DNA of 64,000 bases from Lucinisca nassula (GCA_963580285.1 OY757015.1:130900217-130964216), one strand, 5' to 3'. Counted from the stretch's first letter, positions 21,641 to 31,738 are shown. Notes: generated by a model not told the origin, from the letters alone. Translations and numbers: made by a program.

Positions 21641-22609
21641 GGGGACCCCTCGAAAAATACTTAAACTCAGTAATCTGTAATTCTTGTTCGTAAAAACTAC
21701 CTTTAATTTTTTCGCCTTTTAAATCATTTATTTTATAAGTAACAGGATTTGTATTTAAAACTTCTTCAATTACAAATATTTCTCTAGTCCAACGAGTAGT
21801 ATAACCCTTTTCAAATTTACCTTTCTTTTTTGCTATTCTTACTCTATCCCCAACTTTGAATTTAGCCTTTTGAGTTTTTCACTTTTTTCTGGATATAAAT
21901 TTTTATACACTGTTAATTCATTTTCTACTTTACTTGCTTCAACAGGTGTCATTTTAATAGAAGAATGTACTGTATTATTATAATTTTCAACTAATTTATC
22001 TAATATATCATAATATTTAGTAGTTTCATTTGCAGTAAAATGTTTATACATATGTTGTTTCATACTGCCTATCCATCGTTCTACTACACTAGATTTTTCT
22101 TCATTCTCAGTTGAATATAATTCTATATTATTATCTTTTTACAATTCTTTTACTTGACGATTAGATCCTTTATCCGACCAAATTTACATCGGTTTCCTTT
22201 CTTTAAATAATGTTTTAAATGCTTCACTTACTGTTACTCCTGTTTTATTTTTCAATGGAATTAACCAACCATATTTACTAAAAACATCTATAACTGCTAA
22301 TAAATATTTATAGTGTTTATTTTATTTTGAATATTGTTGCATATCTATCTAATCAACAGCCCATGTTTGATCTATTAAATGAACATACACACGCTTTTTA
22401 GCAAAAGATCTTATAACTCTATGATGTAATTCATCTGCTAATTTATTTGTTATTTTTTCTCTATCGGATATAAATCTATTTTTGTTAGATCCACACTCAG
22501 AACATATACCTTTTAACACTGGTCTTTTATTAGTTGTTGTTACTTGTTTCACTGAATCATTTTCAGTATGCGTTTTACAACGTAAACAATAAATTTTTGG
22601 ATGCTCCAT
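21636..22609 (-). pseudogene. INT: Polinton integrase (rve family, F54H12.3-like)
   Basis: Would insert the linear element by retroviral-type DDE chemistry. The start is ATG at 22609. The N-terminus has a four-Cys zinc ribbon (YCLRCKTHTE ... CSECGSNKNRF), then HHRVIRSFAKKRVYVHLIDQ leading to the first catalytic Asp of the core (TWAVD, then a stop, then IDM). Further on are DVFSKYGW, WSDKGSN (second Asp) and STENEEKSSVVERW (catalytic Glu). A frameshift near 21865 leads to a chromo/SH3-like C-terminal domain (KFKVGDRVRIAKKKGKFEKG). Breaks: TAG at 22349-22351, TAA at 22322-22324, two more TAA before the catalytic Glu, and the frameshift. It diverges from the zinc-ribbon gene at 22643, 33 bp away. 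Confidence 0.9.
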
Positions 22610-22642
22610 TTTTTAATATAATTAAAATTATTTTTATATAAA
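22610..22642. promoter_or_regulatory. putative divergent promoter between integrase and zinc-ribbon gene
   Basis: Only 33 bp of almost pure A/T separate two divergent start codons. TTTTTATATAAA lies directly before the plus-strand ATG at 22643 and AT-rich TTAAAAAATGG precedes the integrase start on the other strand. Inference from position and the similar context before other Polinton genes. Confidence 0.4.
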
Positions 22643-22757
22643 ATGAGTAAAGGAAAAGTTTGTAAATATTGTTCAACATTTAAACCGTTTAATTCATTTG
22701 CAAAAGAGAAAACGTGTCCAGATGGACATAGAGGAAAATGTAAAGATTGTGACAGAG

Positions 22758-22770
22758 AACGAAAACAATT

Positions 22771-22771
<1 letters not shown>
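22758..22771. repeat. LINE target-site duplication, left copy
   Basis: AACGAAAACAATTA, identical to 24787-24800. Confidence 0.9.

Positions 22772-22810
<39 letters not shown>
22771..22810 (+). repeat. (ATG)n / (TCATCA)n microsatellite tail of LINE copy 2
   Basis: About 13 ATG trinucleotides at the 3' end of the minus-strand LINE. I-clade elements often end in such simple repeats instead of poly-A. Confidence 0.8.
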
Positions 22811-22812
<2 letters not shown>

Positions 22813-22944
22813 CCGTGTTTAACGACGCGTCAACCCTCTTTGTGGGTCATAAGCGTCAAACGGTTAATGGTTAAACGGCATGAATAATTATGATGATATT
22901 AAAAGTAAAAAGTCAGAATGATAATGTATAAAAATCTGAAACAG

Positions 22945-24324
22945 TTAAATCTTATGAAAAAGTCCAATTTCTTTTAAGAATAAAATAATATTATCAACAG
23001 GTACATCTCGAAACAGTTGTTGCAAAGTGTCAGCTTTGAAATATAAAATACGTGAGGGTGAAAAGTCAACACAGTCAATTAAGATATGTTTCACAGTGAA
23101 TGGCTGATCACAACCTACACAAGAAGGCTGATCATCACCATTAAAAATATAAGAATGAGTAACTCTAGTATGGCCGATGCACAGTCGTGTTAATACTACG
23201 TCCTCTTTTCTGGAAAACTGTGGAGGAGAGCATTTTGTACTAACGACAGGTTTAATGGCACGGAGTTTGTTATTTATTGCACGGTCCCATTCGCCTTGCC
23301 ATTCCGACAAGATGTATCTGTTGATAAATGGTTTAAAATTATTAAAAGGAATTTTAAAAACAGATGGATCAAGATTGAGCGATTCCTTTGCTTTCTTGTC
23401 AGCATATTCATTGCCGACAATGCCAATATGGCTCGGAACCCAACAAAACAAGATTTAGTGTGTTTTAGAAATTTCATGATGTTTTTCGATCAATTTTTGA
23501 ATTTGAGGATTTTTAGATGATGAATGGTCTAAAGCCTTAAGCACAGAAAGTGAATCAGAAAATATAATTGCTTTTTGAATTGTTGAAGAACTGATAAAAT
23601 CTAAAGCTAGGTCTATTGCTTTGGCTTCAGCTGTAAAAATATATGAACCATCTGGAAGGCGCATAGTTTTGTGCGTATCTTTAGAAACATACGCACAACC
23701 GACTTTATCTCCTTCTTTGGAACCATCAGTATAGACTTGCTGGTAATCATCGTAACGTGACTGCAGTACCTGAAAGTTTTGTTTGAGAAGTATCGGATTT
23801 GATTCGGATTTTTTGCCATCATGTAAGTCGAACAGAATAGAAGGTTGTTTAATACACCAAGATGGAACTTCGGCGGTTTCATGTTTTTGAATATTTTTAA
23901 GGTTGATACCTGAATTTTCCAGCAGTGGTAAAATACGTAATCCAAAAGGTTTAATTGCTGTGGGTTTAGTTTCATACCTATCTACAAATTGAGGTGGAAA
24001 TGAAATTTTGGATGCCGGGTTAGATGGATTTGTAGCAAGTCTAATAGCATACTGAAGAGAAAGTTTCTCTCTGCGCGAGGTTAAAGATGGTTCACCTGCT
24101 TCTACATAAAGGCTTAATACGGGAGAAGTACGGAAGGCTCCCATAGCCAGACGAAGGCCTTGGTGATGGATAGTATCCAAGGATTTTAAATAGGACTGTC
24201 TGGCAGAACCATAAACAACAGACCCATAATCTAATTTAGATCTTATTAAAGACCGGTCAAGATGTAATAAAGTATACCGATCTGCTCCCCAACTTGTATG
24301 AGCTAAAACTTTCAAAAGATTCAA
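22945..24324 (-). pseudogene. LINE RNase H and C-terminal domain
   Basis: The frame 24324-23455 carries the RT thumb/connection region (LLKVLAHTSWGADRYTLLHL, SKLDYGSVVYGSARQSYL) and RNase H with acidic residues in VYTDGSKEGDKVGCAYV, FTAEAKAIDLAL and IIFSDSLSVLKAL. A one-base frameshift near 23453 leads to 23451-22945, which holds the last RNase H motif (CWVPSHIGIVGNEYADKKA) and a C-terminal zinc knuckle (TRLCIGHTRVTHSY, CVGCDQPFTVKHIL). The RNase H domain supports an I-like classification. Confidence 0.85.
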
Positions 24325-24479
24325 AGCTTTTAAGCATTTCGCTTTAAGATATTTAATAGGGGGAATAAAAGATAACTTTTGATCAAATATGACCCAAAGA
24401 AATTTGGCTTCTTCAACAACAGGAATTTGTGATCCGTATAAAAACAGGGAAGGATGCCAGCTCTCAGGACAGACCCCCG

Positions 24480-24786
24480 TTTCCCAAATATTATTAAAGA
24501 TATCTAAAAGAGTTGTAAGAGAATTTTTGGCAGATGCTTAAGCATCTGATAATGAATTTCATCGGGGCCGGTTGCCGTATCATGTCATTTTTCAATGGCT
24601 TCAACGAGTTCGGATAAGTTAAAAGGTTTGTTGTATTCTTCGTGATTAAGGGATTTAAAGTTTAGATTTCTTTTCTCTTGGTCCTTTTTGAAATTTCTAA
24701 AAGTGTCAGAATAATTACGCGATGATGAATTTCTCAAGAGTGTGCTCCCAAGAGTGTCTGAAATATCTTTTTTTGTTGAAGCTATT
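24480..24786 (-). pseudogene. LINE pre-RT fragment
   Basis: The minus frame 24797-24585 reads into STKKDISDTLGSTLLR and FRNFKKDQEKRNLNFKS, closely matching 1330-1460 of copy 1. After a stop at EAIEK the text continues with HDTATGPDEIHYQMLK. It ends at the internal deletion near 24465. Confidence 0.8.
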
Positions 24787-24800
24787 AACGAAAACAATTA
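24787..24800. repeat. LINE target-site duplication, right copy
   Basis: AACGAAAACAATTA, identical to 22758-22771. Confidence 0.9.
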
Positions 24801-24914
24801 CATTATCAAAATAATAAAGAAAAATATAAAATAGCATATCAAGATTTTATTTCTCGCAATCCTGATTATTTTAAATATTACGTTAGAACATAATTAAATT
24901 TGTATTCTAATAAA

Positions 24915-27900
24915 ATGACAAGAAATAAATCCAAAGTATTTAAAAATGTTATTAATGAAACTATTATTGATGACATAGAAGAAGATGATATAACGGCTTA
25001 TACTAATAAATTAAAAGATAAAATTATAATACAATCATATCCCATTAAAGTGAAGATAATAATTACTTCTGAATTTAATAAACCATTATCATTTGATATA
25101 ATAAAAAGTCATCACGCTCATCCTGTTCAAGTTATTCAATCAAATAATAATGTAGATGAATTTTATAATAAACTAAAAGATAAATTTGAAGCATGGATTG
25201 ATAAGTATCAAGAAAGAGGTTCTGGTTTTGTTTTTAGAAATATTAAAAGTGTAGAAGTAAAAACATATAAATACAATTATCAAAGAGCTTCATCTTATAT
25301 ACCTTTAAAGTTTAAATCAAGTAATATTATCAATGTTAAAAACACAAAAGATAATAAATGTTTCTTGTGGTCTATATTAGCAAAACTATATCCTGCAGAT
25401 AATCATAAAGAGAGAGTAACAAAATATGAACCTTATGAGAATGAAATTAAAATGAAAGATATTGAATATCCTGTGTCAATAACTAACATCTCAAAAGTAG
25501 AAAAACAAAATAATTTAACTATAAATGTTTTTGCATTAGAAAATTCAACAAATAAACAATCTTTATACCCAGTTTATATTTCAAATATGAAAAGTGAAAA
25601 TATAATTGATCTTTTATATATAGAAGAAAATGAAAACACACACTATTGTTTAATCAAAAATCTAGATAGTTTTCTATGCGATAAAAATAGACATAAACAA
25701 CACACATGTCGAAACTGTTTACAAGGTTTTCGAAGACTAGAAACATTAGAAAAACATAAAGATATGTCTAGATCATGACTATTGTAAAGTTAATATGCCA
25801 AAGAAAGATAATATTCTTAAATTTAAAAACTATCATTTCAAAAATAGACTACCTTTTGTTATCTATTCAGATTTTGAATCAAATAATATCCCTTTATCTA
25901 CTTCCCAACCTGACCCAAATAAATCATACGTTAATCAAATTCGAAAACAATCAGTTAATAGTTATGGTATCTATGTTCAGTCTGACTATCCAGAAATTTA
26001 TAAACCACAATACTTTTCTTATGTTGGTGATGATGCAGCAAAGTAATATGTAGAAAAATAATAAAAATTTTCAAGGATATAACTTATAAGATTTACCTAA
26101 ATGAAAAGAAACAACCAATTTTAAGTAAACAACAAGAAAAAGAATTTCAAGAGTCAACAGAATGTTATATATGTGGAAAGGAATTTGAAGAGGAAAACAA
26201 AGTAAGAAAACATAATCATCTTTCTGGTAAATATAGAGGAGCAGCTTGTCAATCATGTAATACAAAAGAAGGTAAAACAACAAAGCTAATACCTGTTTTC
26301 TTTCATAACGTCTCAAACTATGATTTACACTTTTTAATAGAGGAGCTAATGAAATATGAAGATGATTATAACAAAGTGAAACTTCTATCCAAAAATTCAG
26401 AAAATTATATTTCTATAGATTACGGTTCAAATTATAAAAAAAAACTAAGATTTCTAGATTCATACAGGTTTATGTTAAAAAGTTTATCAGATATTGCAAA
26501 ATCAACAGATGACTTTCCTATTTTAAAACAAGAATTTAATGATAATATTTCATTGTTAAAACAAAAAGGATAATATCCATTTGAATATATAGATTCAATA
26601 GAAAGATTAAAAGAAAAACAATTACCACCTATGGATAAATTTTATTCTACTCTAACACAAAAAACAATTACGAGTGAAGAATATGCTCATGCACAAAAAG
26701 TATGGAAAGTTTACGAGTGTGAATCGTTTTTAGATTATCACAATCTTTATTTAAAAACATATGTTTTAATTTTAGCAGATGTCTTTGAGAAGTATAGAAA
26801 CTTTTTCTTAAAGCATCATGAAATAGATCCATGTTATTGTTACTCTGCACCAGGATTAACTTAGCAATGTGGATTAAAATGTACAGGAGTGGAATTAGAA
26901 TTATTAACAGACTATGAAATGTTATTAATGGTAGAAAACGGAAATAGAGGAGGTTTTCTGGCGTTCTTGGACCTAGACATGTAAAAGCATTGAATAAATA
27001 TACACCTAATTATTATGGTGATGGTAATAGGATATTAGATGAAAATGAAATGAAAGAATGTTTAGAAGCATTAAAAAATGCTAAAAATTTAAATGATTAT
27101 CTTACAGAAAAATATTTGTTACATCTAGATGCAAATAATTTATATGGTTGGGCAATGTCACAGAAATTACCAACTAGTGACTTCAAATTGGAAAATGATC
27201 TAGGCTATTATTTACATATTCCAAAAGGAAGGGGTTGTATAATAGAATGTGATTTAAAATATCCAAATCATTGCAAGTTTAAAACAACGAAATATCCATT
27301 AGCTCCTGAGAAAATGAAAATAAATGAAAAAGATTTATCAGATTATCAGATAAACTTATTAGGAGATAAACCATTAGGTAAAGAAGAAAAATTATTATTA
27401 ACATTATATGATAAAAAGAAATATGTTATTCATTATAGTATTCTAAAAGAATATATTAAACTTGGAATGAAAGTAAAAAAAGTTTACAGAACTATATCAT
27501 TTGAAGAAAGTGATTGGTTAAAGAAGTATATTAAGTTTAATACTAAACAAAGAAAAAAATCTAAAATCTAATTTTGAAAAAGACCTCTGGAAATTAATGA
27601 ATAACAGTTTCTATGGAAAAACATTAGAAAACATAAGAGGAAGAAGCGAAATTAAATTAGCAACGAGTAAAATAGAAGCAAAGAAATACATAAACCTAAT
27701 TTTAAAGATTCAATAATTTTTAATGAAAACTTTGTTGCAATTGTAAATGATGTTACTTCTGTTAAATTTAATAAACCTATTTATTTAGGACAAGTTGTAT
27801 TAGATTATAGCAAGTTATTAATGTATCAATTTTATTATAATATAGTTAATGAATTATGGCCAAAAAATGAATTAATTGCATCAGACTCCGTTTCTGGTGA

Positions 27901-29366
27901 TACTCCAATTATTTTCAGATATAAAAATAAAGTATTTATTGAAAAAATAGAAAACATTACTGATGAATATGAATACTCAAATAATAAATTTTATCATAAA
28001 CTAAAAGATAATGATATTGAAGTTTGGACGAGTAAAGGATTTGATAAAATAAAAACTATCATTAAACATGAGACAGAAAAAGAAATGTTTAGAGTTGTTA
28101 CACCATTAGGATTTGTTGATGTAACAGAAGATCATTCTTTAATAAAAGATATTAATGAAATTATTAAACCTAAAGATTTATCGTTAAATACTAATCTTTT
28201 ATTCAATGATAATTATAAAATTTCTTATACTCCTCCTTTAAAAGAAGACTTCTTAAAATTAGAACAATCAACTTTAGAAGAAAAAAGAGCGTTTATTGAA
28301 GGTTTCTTTTTAGCTGATGGAAGTAGCGGAATTTATGGAGTACAATATTCTTGGAATTTAAATAACCAAGATTTAAATCTTTTAAATAAATGTTTAGAAT
28401 ACTGTAAGGAATTATATCCAACTGATTTTAAAATAATAGATTGTATGAATTCATCTAAAGTATATAGAATTGTTCCAAAAGGAAGTCATAAGTTAATGGC
28501 AATCAAATTTGAAAAAATTTATACTGATAAAAAAGAAAAATACATCCCTTATCAATTCTTAATAATGATTACAATTATAAACTATTCTTTTTCAGAGGAT
28601 TTTATCAAGGAGATGGTTATAAAAAAGGAAAAATTTGTGCATTTTCTTTTTCACAAAAATCTAAAATTACATTCTCGTGTTTACATTATCTTATAACTTC
28701 TCTAGGATATAATAGTAATATCAATACGAGAGAAGATAAAGCAAATGTGTTTCGTTTAAATATAACAAAAAAGAACAATATGCTAACGTAAAAAAGATAA
28801 TACCATTAGGTAAACAAAAAAGAATAGTTTATGATTTATCTACAGAAACTGAAAATTTTAATTGTGTGTTTCCTTTGATCGTCCATAATACCGATAGCAT
28901 ATTCTTATCCATTAAAACTAAAAATATTTATGAAGATATGAAACAAATACAAAATAAACTAGATACATCACACTTTCCAGAAAATTATGATCTTTATTCA
29001 GAAGAAAATAAAAAGAAAATAGGGAAGTTTAAAGATGAATTACAAGGTAAAATTATGAATGAAATAGTTTTTCTGAGGAGTAAAGCAAATTCTTTTACAT
29101 TAACTGATCTTAGTGGAGAAAAAAAAAATAAAATGCATTAGCAAAACAACAATTTAAAAAGATATAAATTTTAATGATTATAAAATCGTTTATTTGATAA
29201 TGAAATAAAAATGAATAAGATGTACACTTTAAATTCTGACAAACATAATATGTTTGTAAATGAAATAAACAAATCTTCTTTATCTCCTTTTCATGATAAA
29301 AGATATATATGCGAAAATGGAATAGATACACAACTTTATGGAATTGATTCATTATATTTTATTTAA
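24915..29366 (+). pseudogene. pPolB: protein-primed-type family B DNA polymerase, interrupted by an intein
   Basis: Replicative polymerase of the Polinton. The start is ATG at 24915, preceded by CTAATAAA. N-terminal domain: a conserved Cys in KDNKCFLWSILAKLYP and a later His in ENTHYCLIKNLDSFL, then a C2H2-like finger (CRNCLQGFRRLETLEKH). Exonuclease: IYSDFES (Exo I, ~25862), an endonuclease-VII-like CxxC/HxH/CxxC insert (CYICGKEF ... RKHNHLSGKYRG, ~26163), FHNVSNYDL (Exo II, ~26302), YVLILADVFEKYR (Exo III). Polymerase: HLDANNLYGW (motif A, ~27122), LMNNSFYGKT (motif B, ~27595), and motif C DTDS, split by the intein between D (27884) and T (28890). Breaks: frameshifts near 25755, 26060, 26955, 27560, 27700 and after 29115; stops at 26044, 26571 and 26862. 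The 3' end overlaps the convergent gene at 29352 by 15 bp. Confidence 0.95.
27887..28889 (+). pseudogene. intein in the polymerase motif C (DTDS) site, with LAGLIDADG endonuclease
   Basis: The coding frame passes straight from the polymerase into an intein: first residue Ser in SVSGDTPII (block A), block B VTEDHSLI (the T-x-x-H motif), and at the end VYDLSTETENF (block F) and IVHN followed by Thr as the +1 extein residue (block G). Between them is a two-motif LAGLIDADG-type homing endonuclease: FFLADG at 28304-28321 and FYQGDG at 28600-28617. Length is 1003 nt, and two one-base deletions (near 28550 and 28770) account for the odd length, so about 335 residues before decay. The splice residues are still in place; the endonuclease half is frameshifted. 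Excision would rejoin D and T of the catalytic motif. Confidence 0.9.
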
Positions 29367-29753
29367 TGTCCATGCAACAAATCCAGTTAATACCATAGCA
29401 CCAACAACAAATGCAATCTCTCTATTTTTCTGGTCTTCTGATGGAGTACAAAAATCACTCAACTTTGGTTCATGTTTAACATAATAATATTCTTTGCCTG
29501 CTTGGTCTACTTCTTCAAAGGTTTTTTCTGCATGACGTTCTTTTTGTTTTTGTTCATTAAGAAAATCCAATCTTTGTGTTCTTTCATTATTCCATTTTAC
29601 TTGTGCTGCTTCTAATTGTTCCATTGCCTTATCATGTCTTTCTCTCTCTTTTTCTGCGTCTCTGCCAATATGTGAAAACAAATAATTACTACCTGAAAAA
29701 GCAAAGGCATTCGCTGCTGCTCCACCAAGCATCAACACCACTGCACTCGCCAT
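29352..29753 (-). CDS. conserved Polinton protein, coiled coil with terminal membrane segments
   Basis: Intact 133-residue frame. N-terminus is hydrophobic and Ala-rich (VVLMLGGAAANAFAFSGSNY), a candidate membrane segment. The middle is highly charged and helical (HIGRDAEKERERHDKAMEQL ... RHAEKTFEEVDQAGKEYY), and the C-terminus again hydrophobic (EIAFVVGAMVLTGFVAW). I recognise this as a protein regularly found beside F54H12.2-type capsid genes; its function is not known and a virion membrane-associated role is an inference. The ATG at 29753 follows TTATAAA. The gene overlaps the end of the polymerase by 15 bp and starts 12 bp after the next gene. Confidence 0.75.
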   Translation of the reverse strand: MASAVVLMLGGAAANAFAFSGSNYLFSHIGRDAEKERERHDKAMEQLEAAQVKWNNERTQRLDFLNEQKQKERHAEKTFEEVDQAGKEYYYVKHEPKLSDFCTPSEDQKNREIAFVVGAMVLTGFVAWTLNKI

Positions 29754-29765
29754 TTTATAAAATAA

Positions 29766-30002
29766 TTATTTCATAATATTTTCTGGAATAATTCCTTGCT
29801 TAACTAACATATCTCTCGTCGCCATTGCGAGTAATATATCAATAGATAACATACCAATATCAACCATATTAAAATCTACTTTTGGTGGTGGTCTTTTCAA
29901 TAGTTTTCTTCCTAATTCTGCATATCCAACCGTTAATACAGTCCCTACTCCTGCGTGATATAACATGTTTGCAATTTGTTCTCCATCAATTTGTGTTGCC
30001 AT
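29766..30002 (-). CDS. small conserved Polinton membrane protein
   Basis: Intact 78-residue frame beginning MATQIDGEQIANMLYHAGVG. Hydrophobic stretches around residues 12-25 and 48-60 (DIGMLSIDILLAMATRDMLV) suggest membrane or membrane-edge segments separated by a basic linker (RKLLKRPPPK). The start follows TTATAAAAA. It sits in the minus-strand block downstream of the capsid and ATPase genes. No function known. Confidence 0.7.
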   Translation of the reverse strand: MATQIDGEQIANMLYHAGVGTVLTVGYAELGRKLLKRPPPKVDFNMVDIGMLSIDILLAMATRDMLVKQGIIPENIMK

Positions 30003-30022
30003 TTTTTATAAGAATTTTTTGA

Positions 30023-30394
30023 TTAATTAAACTCAAATGGATCGATTTCTTTTTGTTGTTTGGGCTGCGCAGGTGTAACTTGTTTCTTATTATAAATATA
30101 TAAACCCAATCCAACAATCACACCTACTATACATAAAGGTATATAATTTTTGTACTGAATTTTTTTAACATCATCCCTATCTTCATCATCATCTTTTGTA
30201 ATAGATTTTAATTGTATGTTTTCTTTCTTCATTGCTTCCATTTCTTTTCTTTTTAATTCAGTTTTTAATCTTTTTGCTTCTGCACCATTTTTACCTGCAG
30301 ATACTCTTTTTGGGTTTTTCTTCTTTGTGACTTCGTCATCAAGGGCATATTTTGTGACTTTGTCATCACGGGAAGCTTTTATTTCACTCGTCAT
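30023..30394 (-). CDS. small charged protein with C-terminal membrane segment
   Basis: Intact 123-residue frame. The first 85 residues are rich in Lys, Glu and Asp (KRLKTELKRKEMEAMKKENI, a probable coiled coil), followed by one membrane segment (YIPLCIVGVIVGLGLYIY) and a short tail. A tail-anchored virion or scaffold protein is an inference. The start codon lies inside the end of the upstream gene (GATGACGAGTGA), an 11-base overlap, typical of this element's compact layout. Confidence 0.7.
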   Translation of the reverse strand: MTSEIKASRDDKVTKYALDDEVTKKKNPKRVSAGKNGAEAKRLKTELKRKEMEAMKKENIQLKSITKDDDEDRDDVKKIQYKNYIPLCIVGVIVGLGLYIYNKKQVTPAQPKQQKEIDPFEFN

Positions 30395-30971
30395 CTTTTA
30401 TGTCTTTTTTATCAGTCTGGAAATCAATATGTCTCGCTGTTGTTAACATTGCAGTAAAAGGAGCAAGATACAGTCCATATCTATAATACAATTCACAACA
30501 ACTACTTGTTAAAGCATGATTGATAAAAGGGTCTTCCTCTTAGTCTTGTATTAATTTAGGTGGGTTAACAACATTTAAATATCTTGACACACCCATAACA
30601 TACAAATTAATTAATGAGTTGCCCAATGTCTTTGTCATACTTGCACCAAGTCTGGCTTCGTATCTGCAGTAAAGTTTGTTTATTTCTTCTGTAGACATTT
30701 TATCTATGTCTGAGAGTTGTACCTCACGTCCTAAGTATTGACGACTTCCACCTCCAGCAACAATGGCTGATAGTATTTCTCTTTTCACATCTTGTGTGTC
30801 TGGTAACTCAACATCTTCAATGTCTTGTAATAATTCTTCAGTATCCATTTTATATAGTTTATTTTTTACTTTATATAATTTATTTTTTAATTTTAAATAA
30901 TTATATACCACATATACAACTACCGATAAGACTGCAGTGTTTGTTATAATTGTTAGTATTTCAAGAAGCAT
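30384..30971 (-). pseudogene. conserved Polinton protein with N-terminal membrane segment, one stop
   Basis: The frame runs from ATG 30971 to TGA at 30384-30386 (195 codons plus stop) with one internal TAA at 30540-30542. N-terminal membrane segment (EILTIITNTAVLSVVVYVVY), then a basic linker and an acidic stretch (EELLQDIEDVELPDTQDV). A conserved-looking helical domain follows (QLSDIDKMSTEEINKLYCRY, LGNSLINLYVMGVSRYLNVV). After the stop the frame still reads sensibly (EEDPFINHALTSSCCELYYR), so the TAA is a single lesion. No function known. Confidence 0.75.
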
Positions 30972-31005
30972 TGCTTTTTATTATTGCTTATTTTTGTAAT
31001 ATTAC

Positions 31006-31105
31006 TTTAGCATTACTTATTTTTGCTATATTACTTAAGCATTACTTAAGCATTACTTAAGCATTACTTAAGCATTACTAAAGCATTACTAAAGCATTAC
31101 TTAAT
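31006..31105. repeat. 11-bp tandem repeat between TM protein gene and ATPase
   Basis: Units AAGCATTACTT / AAGCATTACTA repeated about seven times, with more degenerate units (TAGCATTACTTATTTTTGC) to the left. It fills the otherwise unusual 129-bp gap between the ATPase stop and the next start. It may be a slippage product of the spacer. Confidence 0.8.
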
Positions 31106-31738
31106 CAACCACCCAATAATCAGTAGGTTTGTCGGTTTTCAAAATTAATTTACGATGTTTCTTTTTCTTTAATTCTTCCTTTATTCTTTGACGTTCTTCT
31201 AATGTGGGAATAACATCATTCTCTCTCAAACAATTTTCAAAACTATCTCCATCTTTTGTGTAGAACATACATAGCAATTTTGTTTGTTCTCTTAAATCTT
31301 TCAAAACTGAATTGTATCTTTGCGATATAACCCATACCGTTTGTTTTGCGTGTCTGCCTGAAAAAGCGAGTTCAGACGACATGTCTTTTTTCTTTGTTAA
31401 TTCTTTTGTTGCGCTACAATCATCAATGATGTATAATGTAGGGGAATTGGCATATTTTCTTAAAAAAAAAACAACCGTAATAGTTCTTGAAGCTTTTCTG
31501 TTCCATCTGACGTTATAGGATTTACGATTATAATATTTTTTGTTTTTGGTTTTTTAACATCACCAATCCAACTTCTGTTTTTGTATGCCTTGTTCCATTG
31601 AATGGTCGGGCAAAGTATAACAATATGACTAAATACACCGGCATACTCTGATTCTAATAAATCTAGCATAAACTCTGTTTTTCCACAGCCAGTTTGACCA
31701 CAAATAATTGCACAGTGTGGATATTTAGGTAGTTACAT
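31101..31738 (-). pseudogene. ATPase: genome-packaging ATPase (A32/FtsK-HerA type)
   Basis: Would pump the element's DNA into capsids. The ATG at 31736-31738 is followed at once by TAA (31733-31735); then the frame is open with CAIICGQTGCGKTEFML (Walker A, GQTGCGKT), YAGVFSHIVILCPTIQWN and TSDGTEKLQELL. A frameshift falls in the A-run at about 31460. The second half has PTLYIIDDCSATKEL (Walker B, IIDD), ELAFSGRHAKQTVWVISQRY (sensor region) and a charged tail ending DKPTDYWVVD. Gene order ATPase directly after the capsid gene (9-bp gap) is normal for Polintons. Confidence 0.9.

Larger units (their letters stand above)
22772..24786 (-). mobile_element. I-like LINE, copy 2, inserted in the Polinton
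   Basis: Minus-strand non-LTR element bounded by a 14-bp target duplication. Its 3' end (left) is a (TCATCA)n-type microsatellite, visible on the plus strand as the (ATG)n run at 22771-22810. The copy is 5'-truncated at 24786 inside the pre-RT region. There is also an internal deletion: near 24465 the text jumps from the RT fingers (NIWETG-type segment) to the region after the catalytic box (SLFLYGSQIPVVEEAKFL), removing most of the RT. It is the same family as 1-2455. Confidence 0.9.
22643..24893 (+). pseudogene. small zinc-ribbon protein, split by a LINE insertion
   Basis: The first 43 codons (22643-22771) contain CKYCSTFKPFNSFAKE and CPDGHRGKCKDCDRERKQ, a CxxC ... CxxC zinc-binding fold like those of small phage and large-DNA-virus proteins often associated with HNH nucleases. 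The frame stops because a 2.0-kb LINE was inserted. After the second copy of the 14-bp target duplication the remaining 31 codons (24801-24893) continue in the same frame (HYQNNKEKYKIAYQDF and on to TAA). Total length without the insert is about 73 residues. It sits between integrase and polymerase. Function unknown; DNA binding or a nuclease accessory is an inference. Confidence 0.75.

Noticed and set aside
21636..24800. Retroviral pol gene, because an rve integrase lies next to RT/RNase H sequence
   Set aside because: The RNase H belongs to a separate LINE with its own target duplication, and the integrase has the Polinton zinc ribbon and gene context.
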